Shown here piece by piece: positions 12,367 to 24,959 of a stretch of 64,000 nt of DNA. Each line of letters opens with the position of its first letter. Position 1 is the stretch's first letter. The DNA is from Tetrapyrgos nigripes (taxonomy: Eukaryota; Basidiomycota; Agaricomycetes; Agaricales; Campanellaceae): assembly GCA_013368315.1 (NCBI GenBank), contig JAACJM010000185.1, forward strand, positions 1 to 64,000, in the 5' to 3' direction. Under the pieces are notes generated by a model. The model made no database searches. It was not told the origin of the DNA and saw only the letters and a program-made list of their open reading frames with translations. The position numbers and the translations under genes are program-made.

Positions 12367-13008
12367 CTACTTGAGTTTAGCAAAGAGTTTGGGTGCGGCA
12401 CAGTCCTAGTTGACGCATGAGCCAGTATGAAGAGAAGAAGCGCCGAAGAAGACATACATCTACACAGTGCATCATGCTAAAACATGCATTAGTTCACTTC
12501 CAGGGAAACGCGGTCAGAATACTCACTGGACTGGGAACAGAAACGGACATAGGTGCCTCATAATCAGTACCATCCTCCGGAAGCGAGTTTCACAGCAACT
12601 TACAGCTAAAATGACACGTCAGGAATGACAAAAGACACGAAGAGAAGAACCAGCACTTACAGCTCCTCAACACACTCCTCGCCCTTGAAGCCCTTTCCAG
12701 ACTGGACCCTCTCTTGACAGTGCTCGAAGTGCTTTACCAATGGGGCGCACTTGCTGGCTTCCTTGCATTCTTCTCGGATTTGGGGGTGCACCTAGCAGAG
12801 ATGAGGCCGCCGTCAGACGAACTCTTCTAAGACGCGTACGCGGACTCACATCCTCAGGCTCTTCCTCTTCCTCTTCCTCTGGAGCTTCTTCTGAGGCTTC
12901 CTCTTGTCCTTGGTTCGCTTCTGCCTTGGACTCAGTCTCAGGCTTTTCTTCGGCGTCGTTGTGGACGGTGGGTAGCAAGGACGAGAAGAAGGAAGTGATG
13001 CTGTCCAT
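12367..13008 (-). CDS. QCR6: Mitochondrial complex III hinge protein (QCR6 family)
   Basis: Acidic hinge subunit of the cytochrome bc1 complex, acting in the intermembrane space beside cytochrome c1. Exon 1 (13008-12850) starts MDSITSFFSSLLPTVH and ends in a Glu-rich run. Exon 2 (12791-12661) encodes HPQIREECKEASKC, CAPLVKHFEHCQERV and GKGFKGEECVEE. The end is split into 12476-12458 (HMMHCVD) and 12405-12367 (DCAAPKLFAKLK, stop). Cysteine spacing fits the family. The small exon or exons between 12661 and 12476 could not be phased by eye (a cccag|TCCA|gtgag candidate does not restore frame), so one junction is open. It sits divergent to regulator B, with about 350 bp between the starts. A second copy in block 2 is decayed, so this is probably the working one here. 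Confidence 0.8.
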
Positions 13009-13355
13009 TTTTTGTGGTTGACCGAAGGGATGTGTTGGCCAGCGGATGTGTCCGGAAGGGTCCGTGAGAACAAATGGTGGGTAAAGGCTTTCACAAAATA
13101 CAAGAACAAACAACTGACCAAAAAGTCCCGGCAATCGTATGTTTCTCAAATGTTTCTGACATCATCATCCCTTCTCTTGCGATTGCTTGGAACCCGAATT
13201 TGGCTCCACTCGTTTTTCAGCAAGCTTCCTAAATCACCCTTTCTCCGTGCGGAACGCTCGGATTTTCCTATACAATCAAGGTACGTATATTGAGGCAGTG
13301 CACTACCTTGAGTAGTACGTAACCCCTCATCGTACAATTCTTGCTTCAAGCCTCC

Positions 13356-16300
13356 ATGTCCGACGAGGAAGACAAGTCAAGGTCTGGCTCACACAAGAAA
13401 CGAAGGCTACAAAATGCGTGCGACGAGTGTAGAAAGAGGAAAAGTAAGTGACTTGTCAACTTCTAGAAGGCGGTAGCACACCAACCGTCAAAAACCTCCC
13501 TGTTCTTCTACGTAGTCAAGTGTAGGTTCATCCAATGACTCAGGCCAATCCAAGACTCACGTTACATCAAAGGTGATAGCGGGAACATGCCCGGAAATCG
13601 CTGTACACACTGTATTTCTCTGGACATAGACTGTACTCACGTATTGGCAACTATAAAGAAAGTGAGTCAGTATAGCCCTGATAATAGCAAATCTCATCTT
13701 CTTGGCATGCAGAAACGAGGCCCTCCGATTGGGTATGTACTCAGAAATCCTTTTCTCCTCTTACTTACGCAGTAATTAGTAAACCTCGCGGGTCAAAGTC
13801 GATTCGCTCCACAGTATCTGCCATACTCTCGACCACGAAACCATTTGAGGCACCTGATACCCCTGAGGCAGTGTTAGAGCTTTTTAAAGACCTGGCCACC
13901 TATGTTAGGAAGCTGGAAGAAGAGCTTGACGAGCTTCAACAGACATTAATGGCTAACACTGCAGAAGCCTCATCGGAAAGACATGATCGTTCCTCAAAGC
14001 CCATCCCCGCGTTCCCTTTCTGGAGTCAACAAAATGTATTATCAGGCGAAACACTGGAACAGGACCCACGTTCATTAGAAGGACTGTCTGATCAGCTCAA
14101 ACGTCTCGTCCTGGACCAATCCTTAAAGCGTCATTTTGGCACCTCTAGTTCACTGACCCTAGTCAAAAACGCGATGGATAACGTGCATATACCCCAAGAC
14201 GTTCAATGCCCATCCTCCGATTCGGCCCGTTATTTGAAAGCAAGACGCCCAGAGTTCTGGGCCATCTATCCAGTAAGTGTTTCCATTGACGTCGGCCATG
14301 CAGTGTTTCCAGAGATGGCTAACATCAATCACGTACATCAGTGGCAAATTCCTCCTCAAGAAGACCTCAAACCTCTCATTTTTCCAGAGACCGACTTGAT
14401 GAAGAAACTCATCGACCTCTACTTCGCCAATTTCAACCAATACTTTCCCATTCTCCACCGTCCTACTTTTGATCGCTCTATCGCTGAAGGCATGCATCTC
14501 CGTAATCGTAATTTTGGCTACGTCCTTCTCGGAGTATGTGCCTTGGGATCTAGATACTGCGATGACCCCGCGACATTAGAGTCAGAGGCGCCGGAATTTA
14601 GTGCGGGTTGGAAATACTTCAGACAGATTAGACCGATCCCAATCACTCACTCGGCCGCACCTTCTCTTTATCAACTGCAGACCATATGCGTGAGTATCTT
14701 TTGCGCTAACTCCTGACTCGTCAAAACACCACTGCTAATTCCTGTTATATTTTGCAGATCTCTATCTTCTTCCTACAAGCAACTTCCACTCCCGAAGCAG
14801 TCTGGGTCCAAATCGCTGTTGGGATCCGTTTAGCACAAGAAGTCGGTGCTCACAGACGCACGCCGGGTCGGAAACCAACTATCGAAGGAGAGCTGTGGAA
14901 GAGGGTGTTCTGGGTACTCTATGCTTGCGATATATACGGTAGCGCTTTCTTGGGTCGTCCTAGGGCTACATCTTCTGATGAGTACGTATCTTCTATCAAG
15001 TTCTCTAACAACCGACCACTATCTGACAGTTATGACTTTCTAATCCTCACCCTCTAGCTTTGATATTGACCTACCTGTCCAATGCAACGACGAATACTGG
15101 GAACACTCTGATCCAGAGCTGGTTTTTAAACAACCTCCTGGGCGTCCGTCTAATTTAGTCTACTTCGTTACATTCTTGAGGCTCCTCGATATTCTCAACA
15201 AGGCTCAAAAGACTATTGTATGTCCCCTGCGACAAATGATACTAACACGATCTGTCATTAATGTGATTCAACCTGACTCCAACAGTACTTAACCAGACAC
15301 TCCGACACATGGATTATGATGGGCATATCAGATTTGGAATGGAGCCAGCGAATGGTATCCGAGTTAGACTCGATGCTGAACAATTGGATAGACACTATAC
15401 CTGAGCACTGTAAGGACTTTTCTTTCTTTCTCCAATCCGTCACAACTCGGTTTATAACACAATCCCGGCTACTTATTAGTGAAATGGGATCCAAACAGAG
15501 AAGACACTGATTTCTTCCACCAATCAGTCTCTCTCTACGTCACCTACTACTGGATCCAAATCCTCGTTCACAAACCCTTCATCCCTCGTCTCGGTGCGAC
15601 TTCAGAAGTCGCCTTCCCTTCAATGGCTATCTGTGCCAACGCAGCAAGATCAGCTTGTCATGTTATGGAAGTACAACAACGTCGTGGATTTTTACCGCTT
15701 CCTAATGTCCTTGTAAGTTTATTCCATCGAAGTGGCCTCCAGGCGATCTGGTTAATGGATGAGTTTTTGTTGAATAACAGGTAACGCTCTACAACGCTGC
15801 GATCGTTCTTATCCTGAATGCATGGAGAGGAAAACATCTCCGGACCACGCCGGGTACGAATAAAGAACTAATAGACGTATATAAATGCATCGGAATGATT
15901 CATTCGTATGAGGGACGGTATGTCTTATTCATTCATGCCTTGGCACAAAAAGAAACTCATAATCTGGACATTTCATTCCAGCTGGCAGAACGCAGGGACC
16001 TACTGGTATGTTACATCTGTCAATCCAATTTCTGCCAAAGTGATGAATAAAATCTCGCAACTTCTCTCTTTTTCCCAGTGATATCATCCGCGAAATCCTC
16101 TCTATCAGCAACCTCTACAATCCAGAATCCGTCGATCCCGGATGTCTCAAACGCTGCCGGGATTCCAAAGACGATTCTTCCACTGGTGGACAACAACCGG
16201 CGTCTTCGCTAACTTCCAATTCGTCTTCATCGTCTTCGTCGTCACCATCATCTTCAAGCCCTGGAGAACCTCGAAAGATAGCCGGTACTCATCGAGTATC

Positions 16301-17160
16301 CGCCTCGGCTTCGAGACAATCCACCTCTGGCAATGGAACTAGCACCATTCTACCCTCCACATCTGCATCTGCATTCTCCACAATCTCCTCCATGGCTCTC
16401 CCTTACCAAGACACTAGCCATGGCACTACCCTTCTCAACATCGACCCCATCTTCAACCTTCCTTTACGCTCTAACGAATTGGGTAGTCTACCCCTCCACG
16501 AATCGTTTGACCCCTTTGGTGATGCTCAGGCTTTTGTCAATTCGAGTGATATCTGGATGACTGAGTTGTTTCACACTGGTAGTGAGGAGTCGCAGGTACC
16601 GGTTACTGGCATCGGCGCCGGCGGCGATGGTAGCAGTGTCAATAACCTTTTATCTGGGCTTGGCTTCGGCCACTGGCAGCCTGAGCCCAGCTACTCGAAC
16701 CTGAACAATCAGGATCCGAGTGGTACTAGCAATAATATGGTGCAGAACCAAGGCCCGGTCGAGCTGCCTAGCACAACAAATAACCCGAGTTTTGGTAGCA
16801 TGGCACCTGGTTATTCGCAAATCCCCATGGCTTCGTTGTCCTCAGCTATGAGATCTGGTGAGCTCGTTCAGCTTTCAACTGATAAAAATCATTGGAACTG
16901 AACCTTTTCAACCATTTTTTGCGCAGGACCATCGACTCAGAACTTGAACTTACGTTCTCAGCAAATGGGCCAAACAATGTTCGCAGATTCAGGCTCCTCC
17001 GCTACTCACAGCGACCCTACGACTATGAGCAGGTACGGGAAATGCATCATATATTTCGATCTTAGCTGCTATTCTGAAAACTTTTCCGTTACATAGCAGT
17101 GACTGGGACGCGTACATTGCTAACGTAGATGACCTGTTGCGCTCGTTTATGTCTCAGTGA
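13356..17160 (+). CDS. Zn(II)2Cys6 fungal-specific transcription factor, copy B
   Basis: Same 15-exon plan as copy A: 13356-13443, 13516-13521, 13573-13661, 13713-13732, 13780-14272, 14342-14689, 14758-14981, 15058-15217, 15286-15409, 15480-15712, 15781-15917, 15982-16005, 16079-16857, 16927-17032, 17097-17160. All phases close, giving 964 codons before TGA. The zinc cluster is CDECRKRKIKC then CTHC and C. The tail holds a poly-Ser tract and a 53-residue segment (VNNLLSGLGFGHWQPEP...) missing from copy A. Intron 5 lacks a stop in this copy, so retention would still give an open frame. Very close to copy C; the two diverged by the recent block duplication. Confidence 0.9.
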
Positions 17161-17233
17161 TACCATATCTATCAGAATAAATAACATTTCTCTCCCCACT
17201 CCCCAAAGTACATGAGGTGAACACAATTTGAGA

Positions 17234-17493
17234 GTCAGTTGATGTACGACTAGTCGGCGGTCCTTATGATTGGTCGTTCGAAGAAGCGAGGAAGTGCATC
17301 GTTATAATCACCGACTCCAGACCGAAGGGACAGGAGGAGGGACAGGAGAGGGACGTGTCCACAGTCAGTTGATGTACGACTAGTCGGCGGTCCTTATGAT
17401 TGGTCGTTCGAAGAAGCGAGGAAGTGCATCGTTATAATCCCCAACTCCGGACCGAAGGGACAGGAGGAGGGACAGGAGAGGGACGTGTCCCCG
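17234..17493. repeat. Two-copy tandem repeat, period 130 bp
   Basis: GTCAGTTGATGTACGACTAG occurs at 17234 and again at 17364, followed by nearly identical sequence through GGGACAGGAGAGGGACGTGT. The GACTCCG...GACGTGTCC module recurs near 17493-17510 and in diverged form at about 18600-18650. Confidence 0.85.
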
Positions 17494-17669
17494 ACTCCGA
17501 TTCTAAGCGGCGCAATATGTGCGCCATCCCCGACTCCTCATTTCGCGGAGACTTAGACTACAAACCCAAAGTTGCTACTTAGTGACATGTTAATCATTGA
17601 CTGCGACATAAGACACTACATGTAAAAGGTTTATAATTGTCAACGCGCCATCTGCCCGAACCGATCCTC

Positions 17670-18058
17670 TTAGAGAGGAGAGACGATGCTGGAGAAGTAA
17701 GAATTATTTGGAGCCGGAAGGTTGTCGTAGAAAGTGTTATAGAAAACATTTAATACGTCCAAAGTTACAGGTAGAATGAAAAGGTCAGTGATCACGGCCT
17801 GGCCAACTGAACATTCCGACTGGACGGCGTTGCAAAATCTAAAAGCCATAAGCAAGTGTGTAGTGAAAGCACAAAGGAAACATACAGATTGCAGTTAAAT
17901 TTGACTGCGACTTTTTTACCCACTCTCAGAAAGGTGTTGTATTGAGAAGGGTGGATCTGCTGACCAAACTCATTAAATACATTGGGAACGTTGAGACGGA
18001 CTGCCAGTAGATCGTGGTCTTTCGCAGCGATTGCAAATCGGTTTTCATTGTCCGGCAT
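17670..18058 (-). CDS. Hypothetical small protein, two exons
   Basis: ATG at 18058 opens MPDNENRFAIAAKDHD. An intron at 17885-17839 (gtatg...tttag) joins KFNCNL to FCNAVQSECSVGQ, and the frame ends at TAA 17672-17670, giving 113 codons. No domain is recognised. It could be the 3' part of a larger gene together with 18097-18460. The evidence is only frame continuity and good splice sites. Confidence 0.35.
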
Positions 18059-18096
18059 TTGTGAGAGATATCAACGACCGTTCACTAGCAGACGGG

Positions 18097-18460
18097 TTAA
18101 GAGAGAAGTGAGATTGGAGACACATGAAATATACCAGGACGAGGAGTGAAACGCTGGGTAAGGAAGTCATTTAGTCGGAGATCTGTGCGTATAATAACTA
18201 TCAATGTTTCGGTTATGAAGTTCGCAATGAATTGAGCTAACACAACTATCTGTGTATCGTCAGTCTGGTTCAATGAGACTAGAATTGAACACAGAATTTT
18301 TGGCTTGCTTTGCAGGTGCAGAGAAGTCAAGATGACGGTGTATATTGTACAGGTCAATTACATTCAAATGTTGTAGTACTTGACATAGGTTTTTGGCGGT
18401 AAAAGCTAGGAATAAAGGCCTTGCAGCAGCAGCTTGGCGAAGACAACCAGGGAGAGACAT
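18097..18460 (-). CDS. Hypothetical ORF, possibly the 5' part of the neighbouring gene
   Basis: ATG at 18460 opens MSLPGCLRQAAAARPLFLAF. An in-phase intron (gtaattg...aagcaag) links HLN to PKILCSILVSLNQTDDTQIV and a hydrophobic stretch, ending near PGIFHVS. No family is recognised. How it joins the downstream ORF is unresolved. Confidence 0.25.
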
Positions 18461-18660
18461 GGCGGTACGAACGAGACCAACTGTCGCAGAACTTGATGGA
18501 ATGCAACAGAAGAAAATGATGTCATAAGGAGATTCCCTTACAGATTCAAACTCCCATCGGCTGATCCGGCAGCTCCAACGATTCGACACTCCCTCCTCCT
18601 AGACCTTCGGTTTCCGGAGTCGGGGACCGGAGGGAGGAGAGAGACGTGTCCCACCGATCA

Positions 18661-20858
18661 ATCAGCCGGTCCTGGCAAGGGGGGTTTAAAATTTGAAACG
18701 GAGATTTCCGCATGAGGTCATTTGTTTCCAACGCGTTCCATCAGCTTCTTCGGGGTCGAGAGACTCTGATGGTGGGACTGGATTGCGCAAATACTCGTAG
18801 ACTTCGGCAGCGGGGATCTTTCCTCATGAGGCTTTCAGAGGCAATTTCGGATGGAATATTAAAGTATCCGCGCATGCCCACTCGCGTTGGTCCCTGCGTC
18901 CGAAAGTGACTCATGGCTTCTACAAGGATGTGTCAATTCGCCAAAGACACTAACGGTGTATCAACAAAACATACCGTTTGAGCCTTGAAACTGGTAAAGG
19001 GTGGGTGTAGGATATAGAAAATCTTGGCCAGTGATACAAAGGAAAAACACTGAGGTAATTGTTGACGTCAGAAGCAATGGCTGCAGCTGACTGAGTCAAC
19101 TTAATTTGCCTACATACTATGTTACACATGATGAATGGAGCCATCTCTTTCCCATCTTCTACAACCATCTTCATCCTATCAGAATCCTTCTGCAACCATA
19201 CCCAGGTACCAGTACGAGTAGGCCAATGAGACATCTCCATTGCATCCTTCACCACAAAAAAAGTTTTGTCGTCTATTAGGCAGTGAGCATGGTGATGTTG
19301 GCACTGGCTTATGAGTTGGGCTTGGATGCAAACAAGCTTGAGGAGAAGGGGTAGGTGAGGCAATTGACACTGGGAATGGGATCACTGGTACTTTGCATTT
19401 GGGAAAAGGGAAGCGGGAAGAGAGTAGGACTGAGATTCAGAAGGTGTCAACTTTTTCCCGGTGCTTTTATGAGGAGTGGTAACACTACCAGTGGGTGACC
19501 CACAGCCCTTGGCAGGAGACAAAGATGGAGATGGCAACAGGGAAGGAGTACGTATGTGTGAACTTGCATTGGAGAGTCTGTGAGCATGAGCTTGAGCAGT
19601 TACTTCTGAGAGCAATCTGAAGTGATTGGAGGTGTTGGTAGTAGAAGAAGGAGAAGACTCCAACTTGGAGCCATGACTCTCTCCATGGCTATGGCAGGCT
19701 TTGCATCTGGAATGTCATTTGTTTAGTGACAGAGAGAAGCCAGAGATGGACCCAGAGTGTGGGAGATTTTCCTTTTCCCTGGCTTTCTTTGGAGTACAAG
19801 ATGGCTGGGTTGACTTGGGCTTGAACTCGAGTTCCATCTTCTTTGCCTTTTGTTGACTGGTGATGTTGGTGTAGTTGAAGCCAAAACTAGACTGGACCAT
19901 GAAGTGGCATGCATGGGTTTGGGTTTGAGCCTTGGTCTGAACCTGCTGCCTTTGGACTTTGACATGCAGTTGAGGTTGAGGCTGGGGGTGGATCGGGCTG
20001 GAACCACCACTACTGGTGTTGAAGTAGTTTTCAAACAAGAAGGATCTGTATACAGGTCCCAATTTTGAGCTCATGTGATTTTCGTCAAGAGGGTTTTTTG
20101 AAGTGACATAGGGAATATTGTGTGAATCAAATGCTCTTGAGCTGGCTGGTGATTCTAGATGTCCAGGAGCCAAGAAAAAGGTAGCTGGGGCTGCAAGGGT
20201 TGGTGTGACTCTAGGACTGAAAAGGAGGAGAAATGGGTGAAGAAGAAAAGGGTGTAGATACTGTATAGGCATTGTTGTAATCTTGGTATAGCGTCAATGG
20301 TGAATGAGGCCCTGAATAGACAATGGTGAGAGGTGGAGAGGTAATTTCAGAACAACTATAGTTGCTTAAGCTGTATGGTTGTAAATGTAGCAGACATTTA
20401 CAACATGATCACATGTCTGTGATGCATATATATCTTTTGAAACTGACTTTCTTTCTTTCATCTTCTCTAATATGACATGTTCCTGTGTATCTGTTGTCCC
20501 TTGCTCTTCTCCCAACTTTCTCTGCCTGCTCTTAGTGTTCCAGCCACCTGGCTGGTTTCCGTTTTTTTTACACAATCTGTGCATTTAGCTGCAAGGTGTC
20601 GCACACATCGTCTGTTGAGAAATTGCGTGAGTGTATCCCTCATTTCACAAACACCTTTCCATATTGTCTTGCCCACTGTTTTTTGAGCAACTGCTCCATG
20701 TGTAAAACCAGTGATGACATTCGTCGTTCACCTGCTGTCTCATCTGTCTTGTGTTATTACTCGCACTTTTGGCATTTGCCTGTCTGCACCTGTCTCATTA
20801 TCTGTCTTGTCTGTCTTCACACACATCTGCCCTTTGTCTCATCACATGCCTTTGACAC
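18661..20858. other. Low-complexity region, no supported gene
   Basis: The longest frame (reverse, 20272-19715) encodes a Pro/Gln/Ser-rich 185-codon ORF with no known domain and biased composition. It adjoins the gag-like remnant and may be part of the same element. Nothing else is supported here. Confidence 0.3.
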
Positions 20859-22793
20859 ATGATGACTGACCACACCTTGTATACCAATAGTCCACACAAG
20901 AGGAAAGCAGAGAACACGGAGGTGGAAGTAGCAGCTTCTCAAACTGCCTTGTCTCCATCAATCTCCACCACCCCTTTTCAAGTCACATCTGAGTCCTCTG
21001 TCTTAACTCCACCATTTCCTGATAATCTTCTGAGTCTGCCTGTCTCTCCATTGGAGGGGGTCAAACTTCTGAGCCTCCCGCTTTTGCCACGTTCCAGCTG
21101 CCAACGCTACACCTACCAAGCTTCCCGCCATTGTTGTCAATGCTCCACCTGTCAAGTTGTCCCCAGTATCAAAGCATGATTGCTCATCCTCATCATCATC
21201 TTCCAATTCTTCTGCATCTTCTGTATCGTCAATTGTCATGTCTGCTCCTACAGCTGCATGGGTTCTGGGATGACTTGGGAAACCACCAAAGGTCCTTGAC
21301 AGATCTCTCACTGCTCAGCAGTATGCCAACATCTGTAGCTCCATGATGAGCTACCTCTTGGGCCGCAAAGCTCTCCTGGTGGACTTCTCTATACCAGAGG
21401 CTCACGACCTCTTCACAGAATGTTTCCAACACCCAGATAGCATGAACTTCTTTTCAGTATGCAAGGTGGATCTGTGCTCAGGCTCTGCAAGCAACTTCAA
21501 ACACATTGTTCTCTCTCACCTCCTAGGCAAGGATTGGGAGGAGCATATCAAGGGGCTCATCATTCATGCAGACCTCATGAAGTTTAGGGATTACAACTTC
21601 AGCATGATGTACTACACTCTGGCGACTTACAACAAGTTGCTGGTGGGTACAAAGTGACATGTTGACAATAGTCGTCTTCATGGTGCCTTGTGTATGGCCT
21701 TGGAGAATGAGAGGGGCCTGAAGAGGTTTCTGAAGAAGGACATCTCAGACAGTCTGCCACTGAAGGATTGGGTGAACCAGGTGATGCTGGTGGATGCCAA
21801 GTATCGTAGGGACATCTGTCCAGAGCAGGACTGCATTGCCCACCTGGAGAAAGCACTACAGAAGGTCACATCATCATCTGCAAACACATCATCATCAACT
21901 CCATCATATTCCACTTCCTCGTCTCAGCCTCCTGCTTCCTCCCGTAACTCATGTCAAGCTGCTACGACTGCCCCAGGTGTAGCCACTGTCTTTCCAGCTA
22001 ATAGAGTTCTCTCGATGGCTGAAGTGCGTGCCTACCCTGGACAGTTCCAGCTATATAGGGATGGACACCTATGTTTCACCTGCTGTACTGTGAATGCCAA
22101 TCACAAGGGTTCCAACTGCCCTCACAAGGGGAAGCCACCTGTTCTAACCATTCCCAATTGTCCTCTGACTCAAGACGACATTGACTATGCAAATGACATG
22201 TTTAGGAAGCACAAGGTCTCATTAATCCTGAACACAATGCTGAAGAGGATTCCTGCCACTGTGGCTGCAGTGGCTCCTGCAACAACTAGCACAGCTGTTG
22301 AAGACATCAATGCCTTTCTGGAACAGGTTGGAAATTCTTTGCACCCAGTAGCAGCTGTCTTTCCCAATGCGAGGACCATCAGAGACAAGGATCTTTATTC
22401 CAGTGCTCACACTAGGTACCACTCTGCTTTGTGGTCACTGGCATCTCCAATGAGGGCTCCCAGCTGTCATAGCAAGAATTCCAATGACTACTATGACTAT
22501 GGTGACTCCCCATCCCCTGAACCTCATCGCTGGCATTACAGCCTGTCTCCCCCTAGACGTCGTTGTGGCTTTTCGCCTCAGATGGGAGACCAATGGGAGA
22601 AGAATCTATCCAAACTATCCAATGTGACTCAACTTCCAACACATGTCAGATTTTGGTCCCCACTCCTGGCTTCACTCTCGTCTTTTTAAATGATAAAGCA
22701 TTGGAGGAGAGTACGGATGGAGGAAATGGAGAAGGAGGCAATGATGTATTCAACTACAATGGTGACGAAGACAATGAATACAGCGATGATTGA
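20859..22793 (+). mobile_element. Degenerate gag-like retroelement ORF without visible pol
   Basis: A series of frames continues one protein: a Ser/Pro-rich head (MTDHTLYTNSPHKRK), a helical middle (PEAHDLFTECFQHPDS ... KDWVNQVMLVDAKYRRD), a zinc-knuckle-like CFTCCTVNANHKGSNC (CX2CX6HX4C), and an acidic tail (GDEDNEYSDD). It is interrupted by frameshifts near 21070 and 22590 and an in-frame TGA at 21655-21657. No protease, reverse transcriptase or integrase motif follows, and LTRs were not identified. Assignment to a fungal retrotransposon gag is by architecture only. Confidence 0.5.
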
Positions 22794-23412
22794 TCAAGAG
22801 GTGTTGGCTACTAGTAATGGGCATCAGGCAGGGGATTTGGTGGGTTGGATGGGGAGTGTGTTGAGGAGGAGTTCAGGGCTGTGGGCTGGGAGGGGGGTTA
22901 AGGGTATGGATATGAGTATGGTGGTGATGGGATGATATCAATGCAAGTGGTGGGTGGGGTGCTGTTGGGTGGGGTTTGGTGACGGTGATAGGGGTTGGGG
23001 TCAAGGTTGGTGTTGTGAGGGACTTTTTGAGGAACTTTTTGAGGGCCTTACTCTTGACTGTTGATCTTTGGCTGTTGACCATTTGGAGAGAGTCAGCAGT
23101 GAATGGTGAACAATGTGGGGCCCATGGATGTCTGGCCATCTTACATATGCAATGGCACACAGAGGACTCACATACTTGGTCTCTACTTCAAGCATCAACT
23201 TGCGTGGTTCTCAGACATTTTCATTTTATCTATCTATCAGTTGTTGGACTTCTTCAATCTTTTGTTTCAGTTATCTTTATCTTTGCACTTTTCGCACCAA
23301 TGTTTATGCTTTTTAGTATTTTTTGACGTTTTACATATACCATTCTCAGTCCGTAGCAAATAATTGACAGTGTAAAAGTGAGTTGGGACTAGTAGAAGTA
23401 GTAGTACAAGGA

Positions 23413-23620
23413 GGACAAGTAGGACAAGCAAATCTTCGATGACGTCTCTTTTTCTGACTTGGGTGCGCCTGCCATCAAGGCTTCCTCTTGTTCTTAGTTG
23501 TCCTGGTTGTCTTCAGCCATTTTTTGTTGGTTGAAGGGATGTGTTGGCCAGCAGATATGTCCAGAGTCATGGAACAACTTGCCATAAAGGCTTTCAGAAA
23601 TTGTAAGACTGAACAACTGC
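23413..23620. pseudogene. Chimeric relic: H3-downstream piece fused to a QCR6 5' piece
   Basis: Bases 23413-23478 (GGACAAGCAAATCTTCGATG...) match DNA downstream of histone H3 at about 45150-45225. Bases from about 23479 match the 5' end of QCR6 and its upstream region (GGCTTCCTCTTGT, then CATTTTTTGT..GTTGAAGGGATGTGTTGGCC). QCR6 exon 1 is internally deleted here. No function is expected. Confidence 0.65.
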
Positions 23621-24150
23621 CTTTCCTTATGCATCACGTGGCGCAAACAGAATTTGCTGGCAGTAGGTGCAGCCACCTGTTGCATTGGAACTAATATTTC
23701 TTTCTGTCGGATCACATGGAAATGCACCAGGATGAAGCTAGAAACACAGCCCCATGGATCACTCCAGTCCAAACCCATTTATTGGATGGATAGACGGGAC
23801 TGTTTAAGCATAGCCACAAGCAGAAGTCGAGTGTAATAAACTCAACCTCATTTCATTCAGCCTTGTAACAGGTTCACCTTGCAGTACCTGGGCCTCCAAG
23901 TTCTCTGCATGGTGAAGAGGCAACATAGTCCTTTACCACAGGGTCCCAAGGCGATGAAGAGTTTTACTTCCCTTCTGCGAGGATGGAGCTACACAGCACT
24001 GAAGCTCTCGAGTTCATGTGTTTGACTATGGACAAAGTGTTTGTTGGGGATGAGCTTGCTATGGAGCATGCCTCTGGTGTTTTACTATGAAGTGTGACTG
24101 TGTTTCATGTATTCAGGGAAGAGATAATGGGTGTTTGAAGGTTTTTTTTA

Positions 24151-24712
24151 CCCAGGTTCCTACCTGGTACTTAAGTCATACGTAGATCAGTGATACATAG
24201 ATAAGTGGTACTTCAATTATTACCAGCGGAGATATCCAATCTGATTGATATATACTTAGTACTACTACTGCTTGAGTCATGATGAATGGAAGTTGCAACT
24301 TGCAAAAATCTGAATGAAATTTCTTTCTTGAGAACTTGCAAAAAAAAAAGTGAATAAATACTGGCATAAAAATTGCAAAAGTATTTGAGCTATGAGAGAA
24401 GTCCAACTTGCAAAAAGTGGTCATAAGGTTTGATTTCCTGAACTTGTAAATTCTGGAATCTATGATCAACAGAACATGCAAAAAATTCATGGTAAAAATC
24501 CATCAAATGTGAAACTTGTGAATTTTTTGGTCCATTATCCAAACTTGTACAAAAAGATGATTTGACTTTTCATCGATGAGAAGTTGCGCAAAAAACCACG
24601 AAAAGTCTCGAGTCCACTCAACTTGTGTGAAAAGATAATCCAAATAGTAAAAAAAGTGGCAAGTTGCGTGAAAATCCAGGTTTTTGATTTTCCGGACACT
24701 ATTATTGCCATA
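24151..24712. repeat. Left arm of a large inverted repeat with AACTTGYAAAA motifs
   Basis: The arm is the approximate reverse complement of 25279-25768. Shared runs include GATGAATGGAAGTTGCA, the ACTTTTCATCGATGA region, and the end TCCGGACACTATTATTGCCA. About ten AACTTG(C/T)NAAAA-like motifs are spread along it. The inner end TCCGGAC...GCCATA equals the terminus of the element at 25061-26082. Confidence 0.75.
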
Positions 24713-24959
24713 CATTGGTACTGGTACCAACAAAAATATCTGCAGGACTTCAAGGCAACAACAGAGACCTGGAATACTTTGCAAATAAAAAAGCTGTGGT
24801 GGTTCTGTATGTACAAACAGGAATGGAAATTGCAAGCTGAATACAATCAAGGTGAGAGGAAACTGGCGGCCTTGTGCTTGCCACACGCAGCATTGGCCCA
24901 CATCCCTTTCATGGAATTGTGGTCGTCGTAGTATAAAAGGTGAGTCTCAAATTCATCAT

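Larger units (their letters stand above)
10588..17226. repeat. Segmental duplication, block 1 (QCR6 plus regulator B)
   Basis: Collinear with 37229-43405 from CATGACGTCATTCTATCC to the 3' flank of the regulator (CCCCACTCCC, AAAGTACAT). The identity is high by eye, including introns and spacers. Block 1 has about 410 bp (11824-12233) that block 2 lacks. The first about 1.7 kb shows no conserved reading frame between the two copies and looks non-coding. Confidence 0.9.

Noticed and set aside
12740..13021. Forward Ser-rich ORF opposite QCR6
   Set aside because: Antisense shadow of the Glu-rich QCR6 exon; its counterpart in block 2 is not conserved in frame beyond that run.
24503..24931. Overlapping ORFs of 103-132 codons on both strands
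   Set aside because: They arise from the repeated AACTTGYAAAA array and its spacer; no coding signature.
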